Shown here piece after piece: positions 32,508 through 40,926 of a DNA stretch of 64,000 bases. The translations under genes were made by a program, and so were the position numbers. The stretch spans positions 96,858 to 160,857 of the forward strand of contig CABRNM010000002.1 in NCBI GenBank assembly GCA_902472315.1, given 5' to 3'. Within the stretch, counting starts at the first letter, position 1, and every line of letters starts with the position of its first letter. Under the pieces are notes generated by a model. That model saw only the letters and a program-made list of their open reading frames with translations. It was not told the DNA's origin and made no database searches. This DNA is from an uncultured Collinsella sp. (GTDB lineage Bacteria > Actinomycetota > Coriobacteriia > Coriobacteriales > Coriobacteriaceae).

Positions 32508-34286
32508 CTAGTCGAGGTTCTCGCGGAGCCACTTGATGGCGCCAGCGGGGTCGCGGGTAAGGTCGATATATTCCTTACCGCGCGGAGCGAGCAGCTTAAT
32601 GCCCAGGCGATCGGTGTCGGCCTTCATGTCGTTGTAGTAGCTACGAACCTGCGGGGCGAGCACGATGACGTCGTACTGATCCATGATGGCAGTGTGCTGA
32701 CCATAAGCGCCTGCGGAGGAAGCGATGTTCTCTCCGGTCTGCGCGGCACCTTCCTTGATGGCGTTGGCGAGCATGGCAGAGGTGCCGGCGCCGGCGCACA
32801 GGACGAGGACCTTCAGGCCGTCGACATCCTTCTTAGCGGATGCGTCGGCTGCGGGCTCGGGCTGATCGGCGACAGGCTCGCTGTCGGCGGCAGCGGCGGT
32901 CGGCTCGACGGCAGCGGTGGCCTGCTCGACAGCGGGCGCAGAGGTGCTGGCGGCGATGGTGGCAGCACCATCGGACTCGAGACCCAGCTCGGCGGCGCGC
33001 TCGGCTTCCTGGTCGCAGAGCAGCTTATCGTATGCCTTCAAGAACGGCAGGTAGATGATGGCGTCCAGCAAGATAATGATTGCGACAAACACCAGGGCGA
33101 TAAGCTGGAAGTTTGTGGTGATGAAGATGCCGATGGGGGCAGGGGTAGCCCAAGGCACCACGAAGGAGAAGCCGTTCATGCCCACGTTGTCGATAAAGAA
33201 CTTGGCAACACTCACGTTGACGCAGCCGGCGGCAACAAAGGGGATGAGCATGTAGGGGTTAAGGATCATCGGCGCGCCAAAGAGCAGCGGTTCGTTGACG
33301 GCGAAGGCAACAGGAACAATCGAGGCCTTACCGACGGCTTTGAGCTGCTTGGACTTCATAAAGAGAATCAGCAGAAGCGGCACGATGAACGTGGCGCCGG
33401 TGCCGCCGAACTCACCTACGAGCGACATGTTAAAGGTGAGGGAGTGGGCGGGGTGACCACCGGCCAGCAGAACCTGCAGGTTCTCGGCCTGGTTGGCAAG
33501 ACGGATGGGGTCGATGCCCGGCTGGACAATCGAAGGACCGTGGACACCGATGAACCAGAAGAACGCGGTGGCTGCCTGGATAAGGATAAGGCCAGGATAG
33601 GTTTCTGCAGCGGTAAAGAGCGGGGAGAGCAGCTTGATGAGCAGCTCGGAGAACGGAACGCCCATGAGGTTGCGCACGACGACATCGATGATGCCGCAGA
33701 TGATGACGGCGCCGCCAAAGGGGATGATGTCGCGGAAGTTCTGAGCGATGGCGCCCGGGACCTCCTTGGGCAGCTTAATGGTCAGATCGCGCGAGACGCA
33801 GAATTTGTAGACCCACACGGTGATGAACGCGGCGATGTAGGCCGAGAACAGACCGCGCGTGCCCATGCTGGTGCAGTCGAAGACCGAAAGCTCGGAGCCG
33901 TTGAACTTGGTGGTGAACTGCGTAACGGCGAGCAAAAGCATACTGCACTGGGCGGCTACCATGGTGGAGCCGTCGTTGAGCACCTTGCCGGCGGGCATGC
34001 GACGGTTCATGGAAGCCGTAAAGTTCTTGGCAGTGGTGCCGGCAACCATGATGCCCATGACGCCCATGGTGAAGTTGTACAGCTTGTTGCACCAGTCGAT
34101 GAGCGGCTGGGGCAGCGTGATGCCGACTACGCCGGGAAGGGTGGCAATGAGCAGAAAGATCGAAGAGGTGAGGACGATGGGCATGCACCCAAGGAATCCG
34201 TCCTTAATAGCCTGGAGGTAGATGTTCCTCGAGATCTTCTCAAAGAACGGCTGATGCTTTTCGAGCATCTTTACGATGGCGTCCAT
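32508..34286 (-). CDS. PTS lactose/cellobiose-family EIICB, module 1
   Basis: A 592-residue EIICB: EIIC (~1-425), then an unusually long Ala/Glu/Pro-rich linker (~425-488) and EIIB with the phospho-Cys near residue 497 in VLVLCAGAGTSA. GVHGPSIV and NRRMPAGKVLN are family features. AGGAG precedes the start at 34286. It is the first gene of a two-gene transcript with the GH1 enzyme. LacI operators lie upstream. Confidence 0.92.
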   Translation of the reverse strand: MDAIVKMLEKHQPFFEKISRNIYLQAIKDGFLGCMPIVLTSSIFLLIATLPGVVGITLPQPLIDWCNKLYNFTMGVMGIMVAGTTAKNFTASMNRRMPAGKVLNDGSTMVAAQCSMLLLAVTQFTTKFNGSELSVFDCTSMGTRGLFSAYIAAFITVWVYKFCVSRDLTIKLPKEVPGAIAQNFRDIIPFGGAVIICGIIDVVVRNLMGVPFSELLIKLLSPLFTAAETYPGLILIQAATAFFWFIGVHGPSIVQPGIDPIRLANQAENLQVLLAGGHPAHSLTFNMSLVGEFGGTGATFIVPLLLILFMKSKQLKAVGKASIVPVAFAVNEPLLFGAPMILNPYMLIPFVAAGCVNVSVAKFFIDNVGMNGFSFVVPWATPAPIGIFITTNFQLIALVFVAIIILLDAIIYLPFLKAYDKLLCDQEAERAAELGLESDGAATIAASTSAPAVEQATAAVEPTAAAADSEPVADQPEPAADASAKKDVDGLKVLVLCAGAGTSAMLANAIKEGAAQTGENIASSAGAYGQHTAIMDQYDVIVLAPQVRSYYNDMKADTDRLGIKLLAPRGKEYIDLTRDPAGAIKWLRENLD

Positions 34287-34390
34287 AAAGCTCCTTTGCT
34301 ACTTGATGCGCGATGCATGTGGATGGAACTGGTCGTCGATGGATGGTCAGGACTGCCCGGAAACCTTCCTGCTTAAGGAAGGCATTGCGA

Positions 34391-34488
34391 AATGACAACG
34401 TTGTCATTTCGTTAATGACAACGTAAGACATTTTTGGAAGAGCAACAAGGATTTACGGGTGAACGGTCGATATTGTCCGATAAACGGC
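34391..34488. promoter_or_regulatory. LacI operators and CGGT motifs between module 1 and its LacI
   Basis: AATGACAACGTTGTCATT (34391-34408) is a perfect 18-bp palindrome with the CpG centre of LacI sites. A second, weaker copy AATGACAACGTAAGACATT is at 34414-34432. GGGTGAACGGT (34457-34467) and CCGATAAACGG (about 34478-34488) are variants of the shared sugar motif. Confidence 0.7.
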
Positions 34489-34561
34489 TGATTTGTCAGT
34501 CGGGCAGGTAGTGTATGCTAGAACGCAAAAAACAAGCGATGCAAAACCGACTGGAGAAGTA

Positions 34562-35572
34562 GTGGCAACGATGGACAAGAAAAATGTCTCAATGAATGAT
34601 GTGGCAGTTGCCGCGGGCGTTTCTCTCAAGACGGTGTCGCGCGTGATCAACGAGCCCGATAGCGTGCGAGAGTCGACACGCGATAAGGTCCATTCGGCAA
34701 TGGAGGCGCTCGGGTTTCGAGCCAACTTTGCCGCGCGTTCACTCAAGTTGGGCCGTTACGGGTGCATCGGCGTGGTGATGTTCCACTTGTCGGGCGGCGC
34801 CGTGGACATGATTGACGGTATCGCCGATGCCGCCGAAGAACGCGGCTTTGCGCTCACGATGATCAAAAAGCGGGCGGGGGAGAAGATGACCCTTGCCGAA
34901 GCGGCGCGTAGGATGTCGCAGCTTCCCGTCGACGGCATGATCTTCAATCTGCGCCAGATGGTCGATGACTTTGATACCTTTGAGGCGCCGAAAGACCTCA
35001 AGACGGTGATTATCACGCCGATGGAGCATCCTACCTGCTCTACCGTCAGTGACGACCAAGAGGGCGGCGCACGCATGGCATGCGAGTACTTCTTGAATCG
35101 CGGGCACAAGGACGTGTACTTCGTCTCTGGTAAAAAAGAGTCGCTGTCGAGCCAGTGCCGTATGAAAGGTTGGCGTGCGGCACTCGAGGCGCGTGGCATT
35201 GAGCCGCCCGAGCCTCTGCAAGGCGATTGGAATGCGGATAGTGGCTATGCCGCGGGCCTTGTGCTTGCCGATAAGCCCGATTGCACGGCGGTCCTCGCTG
35301 CTAACGACTGCATGGCAAACGGCGTGATGATGGCTCTACGTGACAAAGGGCTCAGTGTGCCCGACGACGTGTCCGTGATCGGCTTCGACGATGAGCTCTA
35401 CAAGACGATTCCCAACTCGATTCTGACGTCGGTGAAGTTCCGTCATCGCGAACTGGGCGTCCGTGCGCTTAACGAGGTTGTCGCAGGTCTGGAAGCCCCG
35501 AGCTCCAGAAGCCGTACGCTCGTCTCGGGCGTGCTGGTCGAGCGTTCCAGCGTGAAGGACCTGCGGTCGTAG
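34562..35572 (+). CDS. LacI-family regulator of module 1
   Basis: A 336-residue LacI protein. Helix-turn-helix and hinge: VSMNDVAVAAGVSLKTVSRVINE; then a periplasmic-binding-like sensor domain ending with SVIGFDDELYKTIPNSILTSVKF. GTG 34562 is chosen because GGAG lies 5 nt upstream; the ATG at 34571 is too far from it. It probably binds the AATGACAACGTTGTCATT operator in the divergent region and represses the EIICB-GH1 pair. Confidence 0.9.
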   Translation: MATMDKKNVSMNDVAVAAGVSLKTVSRVINEPDSVRESTRDKVHSAMEALGFRANFAARSLKLGRYGCIGVVMFHLSGGAVDMIDGIADAAEERGFALTMIKKRAGEKMTLAEAARRMSQLPVDGMIFNLRQMVDDFDTFEAPKDLKTVIITPMEHPTCSTVSDDQEGGARMACEYFLNRGHKDVYFVSGKKESLSSQCRMKGWRAALEARGIEPPEPLQGDWNADSGYAAGLVLADKPDCTAVLAANDCMANGVMMALRDKGLSVPDDVSVIGFDDELYKTIPNSILTSVKFRHRELGVRALNEVVAGLEAPSSRSRTLVSGVLVERSSVKDLRS

Positions 35573-35589
35573 ACGTGCTCGGCCTGTTT

Positions 35590-35806
35590 GTCTCAATCTG
35601 TAACAGGTAGGGCCGAAAATCTCAGCTAGATGTTACAGATTTAGACAATTCGGTCCGGCTTATTCCGTTTGTCTCGATCTGTAACATCTAAGCGGTCAAA
35701 AGTGGTCTACATGTTACAGATTGAGATTTTCGGCTTGGCCTGTGCGTTCGTCTCAATCTGTAACAGCTAGGACCCAAAAACTCGGCTAGATGTTACAGAT
35801 TGAGAT
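35590..35806. repeat. Array 3 of 57-nt stem-loop repeats (three copies)
   Basis: Copies at 35590-35646, 35671-35727 and 35750-35806, each exactly 57 nt with 24- and 22-nt spacers. The last copy differs from the second copy of array 4 (40760-40816) at only the final base. The array lies between the convergent ends of the module 1 LacI and module 2 EIICB. Confidence 0.88.
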
Positions 35807-35833
35807 GAACAGGAGGACGGGTGCGGTCTAAAC

Positions 35834-35873
35834 AAAATGGCCCGCGCATCACACATCGATGCACGGGCCATTT
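35834..35873. terminator. Terminator of module 2 EIICB
   Basis: AAATGGCCCG.GCATC / GATGC.CGGGCCATTT stem between convergent genes. T/A-rich on both sides, so it can act in both directions. Confidence 0.7.
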
Positions 35874-35905
35874 ATTGTCTGCAAGCGGCAGGTGGTGTCA
35901 GCGTC

Positions 35906-37666
35906 TTATGCCTCGAGGTTTTCCTCGATCCAGGCGACGGCGCCCTTGGGATCCTTAGTGAGGTCGATGTACTGTTTGCCCTTGGGCGACAGCAGCGTGA
36001 TGCCCAGGCGGTCGGTGTCGGCCTTCATCTCGTTGTAATAGGTGCGAACCTGCGGAGCCAGGACGATGACGTTGTACTGGTCCATGATGGCGTAGTGGCT
36101 GCCGTAGGCACCGGCGTTGGCGGTAATGTCGATGCCCAGCTCGTCGGCGCCTTCCTTAAGCGCGTTGGCGAGCAGTGCAGAGGTGCCGGCGCCAGCGCAC
36201 AGAACCAGAACCCTCAGATCCTTGCCCTTAAGGGCGGACGGAGCTGCGGAGGCCTCGGTGGCAGAAGCGGTCTCGACAACAGGAGCCTCAACGGCGGGGG
36301 CGGCAGCGGTCTTGACGGCCTTGGTCTCCTTGGCCTCTTCTTCGGCCAGGGTCTCGGCCTCCTGCTTGCACAGGACGTTGTCGTAGGCCTTGCAGAACGG
36401 GTAGTAGATCAAGAAGTCAACGACCAGCAGGACGACAACCAGGACCAGAGAGATCGGCTGGAAGTTGGTGTCGATGAAGGTGCCGATCGGTCCGGGGAGT
36501 GCCCACGGCATGGCATAGATAAAGCCGTTCATGCCCAAAAAGTCGATGAAGAACTTACCAATGAGGACGTTGGCCACGGGGGCAAACAGGAACGGGATCA
36601 GGAAGTACGGGTTGAGGATGATGGGCGCGGCGAACAGCAGCGGCTCGTTGACGGCGAACATCACGGGTACGACAGAGGCTTTGCCGACGGCCTTGAGCTG
36701 CTTGGAGCGCATAAAGAGCAGGAAGATGATCGGGACAATGAACGTGGCGCCGGTGCCGCCGAGTTCGCCGATGTAGTTACCGAAGTTCTCGGTCAGGGCG
36801 AGGGCGGGGTGACCGCCGGCCTGCAGCGTGGCGAGGTTGGTGGTGATGTTGCCAAACAGCGCGGCGTTGAGGGCAGGCTTAACGACCGAGGGGCCGTGGA
36901 TGCCCATGAACCAGAACAGCGGGATCATGAACCAGATGAGGGCGAGGCCGGCGTAGGAATCGGCAGCGGCGAACAGCGGGCTCACCAGCGTGGAGATGAC
37001 GTTGGCAAACGGGACGGCCAAGCAGGTGCGGCAGATAACGTCGATGACGGCGACAAACAGGATGGAGAAGCTGAAGGCGAAGATGTCGCGGAAGTTCTGG
37101 GCGATGGCGCCGGGGACTTCTTTGGGCAGCTTGATGGTGATGTCTCGCTTAATGCAGAAGGCATAGATGTTGACCGTGGCAAATGCGGCGACAAAGGAGC
37201 TCAGCAGGCCCTTGGTGCCCATGTTGTCGGTAAAGAACACCGAGACATCGGCGCCGTCGATCTTGGCACTCGTCTGGGTAACGGCCAAGATGAGCATAGC
37301 GCACATGGCGGCGACCATGGTGCTCGTGGCGTTGATGGCCTTGCCGGCAGGCATGCGGCGGTTCTTGGAGCCGGTCAGCGCGCTTGCGGTGGTGCCGGCG
37401 ACCATGATGCCCACGACGCCCATCGTGAAGTTGTAAACCTTGTTGCAGAAGTTCACGACGTCGACGTTCCACCAGTCGGGCAGCGTAAAGCCGCCGACCG
37501 TGGCGACAACGCCCGGCAGGGTCGAAATAAGCAGGAAGACAGAAGAAGACAGGATGATGGGCATTGCTGCCAAAAAGCCGTCTTTAATGGCCTGAAGGTA
37601 GATGTTCTTAGAGACCTTGTCGAAGTACGGCTGACCTTTCTCCAAGAACTTAACGATCGATTCCAT
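35906..37666 (-). CDS. PTS lactose/cellobiose-family EIICB, module 2
   Basis: A 586-residue EIICB. The start MESIVKFLEKGQPYFDKVSKN, GIHGPSVV and the phospho-Cys near residue 490 (VLVLCAGAGTSA) place it in the family. The linker (~435-480) is rich in Ala, Glu and Val. AGGAG precedes the start. Unlike modules 1 and 3 it is the second gene of its transcript, 176 nt after the GH1 gene. A stem-loop (GGAGCGGC/GCCGCTCC, about 37780-37815) lies in that gap. Confidence 0.92.
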   Translation of the reverse strand: MESIVKFLEKGQPYFDKVSKNIYLQAIKDGFLAAMPIILSSSVFLLISTLPGVVATVGGFTLPDWWNVDVVNFCNKVYNFTMGVVGIMVAGTTASALTGSKNRRMPAGKAINATSTMVAAMCAMLILAVTQTSAKIDGADVSVFFTDNMGTKGLLSSFVAAFATVNIYAFCIKRDITIKLPKEVPGAIAQNFRDIFAFSFSILFVAVIDVICRTCLAVPFANVISTLVSPLFAAADSYAGLALIWFMIPLFWFMGIHGPSVVKPALNAALFGNITTNLATLQAGGHPALALTENFGNYIGELGGTGATFIVPIIFLLFMRSKQLKAVGKASVVPVMFAVNEPLLFAAPIILNPYFLIPFLFAPVANVLIGKFFIDFLGMNGFIYAMPWALPGPIGTFIDTNFQPISLVLVVVLLVVDFLIYYPFCKAYDNVLCKQEAETLAEEEAKETKAVKTAAAPAVEAPVVETASATEASAAPSALKGKDLRVLVLCAGAGTSALLANALKEGADELGIDITANAGAYGSHYAIMDQYNVIVLAPQVRTYYNEMKADTDRLGITLLSPKGKQYIDLTKDPKGAVAWIEENLEA

Positions 37667-37842
37667 AGTTCACGCTCCTCTTTGCATGAAATCTTAATGG
37701 CATGGACGTTGAAAACCTATATGGTCTCCCGCTTGCTAAAAGCCCGGGTGCAGGCGGGGTCGGTCCCAGGGGGAGAGAGGGGAGCGGCTGGGTTTGTATC
37801 GCATAGGGCCGCTCCCTTCTCGGGGGAAAGCGAGGCGATGCG

Positions 37843-39285
37843 CTACTGCGCGTCCGCCATAGTGTCGGCGAGCTCCTTGTACCAGAGTGCCGACTGCTTG
37901 ATGTAGCGTTTTTGCGTGTCGAAGTCGATGTAGAACAGGCCGTAGCGCTTGTTATAGCCATTGGCCCACGAGAACTGGTCCTGCAGGCTCCAGATAAAGT
38001 AGCCCTGGACGTCGACGCCCTCGGCGCGCGCCTGGAGCACCTTCTCCATGTGCTGGTCGACAAAGTCGATGCGCTCGGGATCGGCGACGATGCCGTTTGC
38101 GTCGGGCTCGGGGTCCTTGTGGCCCAGGCCGTTTTCGGTGATATAGATGACGGGGAGGTTGGGATAGGTGGCGCTGATGTGCTTGAGCGTGTCGTAGAGG
38201 CCTTGCGGGTAGATGAGCCAATCCCAGTCGGTGGTGGGGATACCCGGCATATCGACCTGCTGCCCGACGCCCTTAAACTTAAAGCACGAGGTGCCCTTGT
38301 CTCCGGTGCCGTTAAAGCTGTTGGTGGACTCGCCATCGTAGGCGGCGATAAACGCCGACTGATAGTAGTTGAGGCCGAACATATCGTTGCGGGGCGCCGC
38401 CTTGGCGAGCTCCTCCATGTCGCTGTCCTCAACCGTAAGTGTGGCGTTGTTGGCACGCAGAATCTCGTTGATGAGTGAGAGGGTGCGCGCGGAGTAGTGA
38501 CCCAGGAAGGCGCCGTCCATGATGAAGTCGGTGTAGAAGGCGTTGTACAGGTCGGCGGCGTGCTGGTCGGCGGGCGAGTCGGTGGCAGGATATGCCGGCG
38601 TCAGGACGTTGACCATGCCAATGCGTCCGCCCAGGTGCTCGGTCTCGTCAAGATCCTTATACAGGTTGACGGCGCGGGCGTGGGCAACGAGCTCGTTGTG
38701 CTGGCTCTGGATGCCGCTCGTCACATCAAAGTGATGGTTGGGCGGGAAGTTGCCTTGGATGTATTGGGAGTGCGAGAGGCTGATGAGCTCGTTGATGGTG
38801 AACCAATTCTTGACCTCGCGGAACTCGCGGAAGCAGAACTCGGCATAGCGCACATAGGCGTCGACGGTCTTGCGGTTGAGCCAGTCGCCCTGGTTGAACA
38901 GGGCGGCGGGGGAGTCAAAGTGATGCAGGGACACATAGGGCTCGACGCCATACTTTTTGCAGCAGGCGAACAGCTCGTGGTAGTGCTTAACGCCCTCGGC
39001 GAGGGGTTCGGCATCGTCGCCGTTGGGGAAGATGCGGGTCCAGGCGATGGACACACGAATGGCGTTGAGTCCATGCTCGGCAGAAAGGCGGATATCCTCC
39101 TCGTAGCGGTTGTAGAAATCACTGGCCGGGTCGGGCAAAAAGCGACCCTGGGCGACAAGGTAATCGTCCCACATGGTCTTACCCTTGCCTGCCACCTTCG
39201 TGGAACCTTCCGTTTGGTACGCGGCGGTTGCGGCGCCCCAAACAAAGCCCTTCGGCAGCTGCTGTACGCGGTTTAGCAAAGACAT
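37843..39285 (-). CDS. GH1 6-phospho-beta-glycosidase, module 2
   Basis: A 480-residue GH1 enzyme. Acid/base Glu in WFTINELI (~residue 170), nucleophile in YITENGLGHK, and the phosphate-binding FSWANGYNKRYGLFY. It is more diverged than the enzymes of modules 1 and 3, suggesting another phospho-glycoside. The start at 39285 (MSLLNRV) is chosen because GAGAGGG lies 9 nt upstream; an ATG two codons earlier (39291) is only 3 nt from it. First gene of the module 2 transcript. Confidence 0.9.
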   Translation of the reverse strand: MSLLNRVQQLPKGFVWGAATAAYQTEGSTKVAGKGKTMWDDYLVAQGRFLPDPASDFYNRYEEDIRLSAEHGLNAIRVSIAWTRIFPNGDDAEPLAEGVKHYHELFACCKKYGVEPYVSLHHFDSPAALFNQGDWLNRKTVDAYVRYAEFCFREFREVKNWFTINELISLSHSQYIQGNFPPNHHFDVTSGIQSQHNELVAHARAVNLYKDLDETEHLGGRIGMVNVLTPAYPATDSPADQHAADLYNAFYTDFIMDGAFLGHYSARTLSLINEILRANNATLTVEDSDMEELAKAAPRNDMFGLNYYQSAFIAAYDGESTNSFNGTGDKGTSCFKFKGVGQQVDMPGIPTTDWDWLIYPQGLYDTLKHISATYPNLPVIYITENGLGHKDPEPDANGIVADPERIDFVDQHMEKVLQARAEGVDVQGYFIWSLQDQFSWANGYNKRYGLFYIDFDTQKRYIKQSALWYKELADTMADAQ

Positions 39286-39405
39286 ATGCATACACCCTCT
39301 CGTCTCGCTGTTCGATATTGCGCGTTTGTGCTCAGGAGGCTCCCTGGTTAGCGTTCAGCGGTGAAAAAGCCCGATAAACACTATCTTAAAATGATTAGAA
39401 CCAAA

Positions 39406-39575
39406 ATGAGCACGTGAACATTTGACAATGAGCACGTTAACATCCGGCTGGGATGTATAGAAACAAAACAACTTCAAACAGCCGCGAACGGTTGTATTTG
39501 TTCGGTAAGCGGTTTTGATTGACAGAAGTTTTCATGTTGTGGTATATGGCTCGGGTATCATGAGCACGTTATCAA
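39406..39575. promoter_or_regulatory. Three LacI operators and two CGGT motifs between module 2 and its LacI
   Basis: ATGAGCACGTGAACAT (39406-39421), ATGAGCACGTTAACAT (39428-39443) and ATGAGCACGTTATCAA (39560-39575) share one core. CCGCGAACGGT (39482-39492) and CGGTAAGCGGT (39503-39513) lie between them. Spacing of the outer sites (~130 bp) would allow looping. Confidence 0.7.
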
Positions 39576-39626
39576 TGTATGTACGATGCGCCATGGGCGC
39601 GGGGAATAGTTGGGAAGCAGGTTAGC

Positions 39627-40664
39627 GTGGAAGGCATGGCTCAGCGGACAAGGAATGGTCGTTCGGCGAGCGCGGCAGAGGTTGCGGCGCTCGCTGGCGT
39701 GAGCCGCCAGACTGTGTCTCGCGTGGTCAACGGTATGCCCAACGTGACGGAAAAGACGCGCAAGCGTGTGCTGGCCGCCATGGAAGAGCTGGGCTTTCGT
39801 CCCAATTTTGCTGGAACGGCGTTGCGCGGCGGGTCGTATCGTTCTATTGGCCTGTGCATGTACAACATCACACGTGTCGGTAACCTGGCGACGCTCGAGG
39901 GTATCATGCAAGCGGCGCGCGAGCATGATTTTGCCGTCACTATGATCGAGATGGGCGGCGACAAGCCCTATACACTTGCCGATGCCTCGCGCCGCATGGT
40001 CGAGCGACCCGTCGACGGCATGATTCTCAACATGAACCGCATGGCTCCCGATTTTGAGGAGTTTGTTCCCCAGCCGGGAGTGCGAACGGTCATCCTGTCC
40101 ATGTATGCGCATCCGCGCTGCACGACGATCGACTCCGACCAGTATGGTTCGTGCGAGCTGTTGACCAATTATCTGCTGGAACATGGTCACTCGAATATGC
40201 GGTTTGTGGCGGGTCCGGAAAACTCGATTTCCTCGCGTTTTCGTGAGGCCGGTTGGCGCGATACGCTGGGTCGTGCTCATGTCGATGCCGCTCCGATGCT
40301 GCGTGGCGATTGGAGTGCGGACAGTGGGTACGCCATGGGCGAGCGGATTGCGGCCGAGGTGCTTGCCGGCGGGTCGCAGGCGCCGACTGCCGTGCTTGCG
40401 GCAAATGACCAGATGGCGCTGGGCGTTATCGCCGCGCTCGAGAACGCGGGCCTGTCCGTGCCCGACGACGTGAGCGTGGTTGGTATCGACGACGCACTCG
40501 AGGGACTTGTTCCTCACAATCGGCTGACGACGTTGCGATTTGATTTGCGCGGTGTCGGTAAGCTTGCGTTTGAGGCGGCGATTGGAGAGAGCTCGTCTAT
40601 CGAGGCGATTCATGTGCCGAGTACGTTGGTCGAACGCTCGACTGTTAGGGACATACGGGGTTAG
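39627..40664 (+). CDS. LacI-family regulator of module 2
   Basis: A 345-residue LacI protein: SAAEVAALAGVSRQTVSRVVNGMPNVTEKTRKRV, then a sensor domain ending VSVVGIDDALEGLVPHNRLTTLRF. GTG 39627 is chosen with AGG 5 nt upstream; ATG 39636, three codons on, is the alternative but has GGAAGG almost touching it. Its likely sites are the ATGAGCACGTTAACAT repeats upstream. Confidence 0.88.
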   Translation: MEGMAQRTRNGRSASAAEVAALAGVSRQTVSRVVNGMPNVTEKTRKRVLAAMEELGFRPNFAGTALRGGSYRSIGLCMYNITRVGNLATLEGIMQAAREHDFAVTMIEMGGDKPYTLADASRRMVERPVDGMILNMNRMAPDFEEFVPQPGVRTVILSMYAHPRCTTIDSDQYGSCELLTNYLLEHGHSNMRFVAGPENSISSRFREAGWRDTLGRAHVDAAPMLRGDWSADSGYAMGERIAAEVLAGGSQAPTAVLAANDQMALGVIAALENAGLSVPDDVSVVGIDDALEGLVPHNRLTTLRFDLRGVGKLAFEAAIGESSSIEAIHVPSTLVERSTVRDIRG

Positions 40665-40678
40665 GTCCTACTCCGTTT

Positions 40679-40816
40679 GTCTCGATTTGTAACAGGTAGA
40701 CGGTCAAAAGCGGGCTACGTGTTACAGATTTAGATTCTTCGGAAAGAGCAATCCTGTTCGTCTCAATCTGTAACAGCTAGGACCCAAAAACTCGGCTAGA
40801 TGTTACAGATTGAGAC
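40679..40816. repeat. Array 4 of 57-nt stem-loop repeats (two copies)
   Basis: Copies at 40679-40735 and 40760-40816 with a 24-nt spacer. The second matches 35750-35806 at 56 of 57 bases, far closer than copies within one array. The array lies between the convergent ends of the module 2 LacI and module 3 GH1 genes. Confidence 0.88.
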
Positions 40817-40835
40817 AAACGGCTTCCGACCTGCA

Positions 40836-40883
40836 CAAAAAGGCCGGGGGGCGGCGCGCCGTGTGACGTGCCGCCCCCGGCTG
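40836..40883 (-). terminator. Terminator of module 3
   Basis: On the minus strand a very GC-rich stem (GCCGGGGGCGGC / GCCGCCCCCCGGC) is followed by CTTTTTG. Confidence 0.82.
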
Positions 40884-40926
40884 AGAAATGGGGACAGGTT
40901 GTGTGAGCGGGCAACCCCGCCAGTCA

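Noticed and set aside
35837..37906. Large plus-strand open frame of about 689 codons
   Set aside because: It lies antisense to the EIICB gene at 35906-37666. Composition is a mirror of high-GC codon use, with no domain and no proper RBS. Similar frames opposite the genes at 32508, 40927, 42433, 51251 and 52870 were rejected for the same reason.
25067..40816. CRISPR arrays
   Set aside because: The 57-nt repeats with 21-24-nt spacers look like short arrays, but the spacers share sequence, copies are only two to three per site, repeats vary in the centre, and no cas gene is present.
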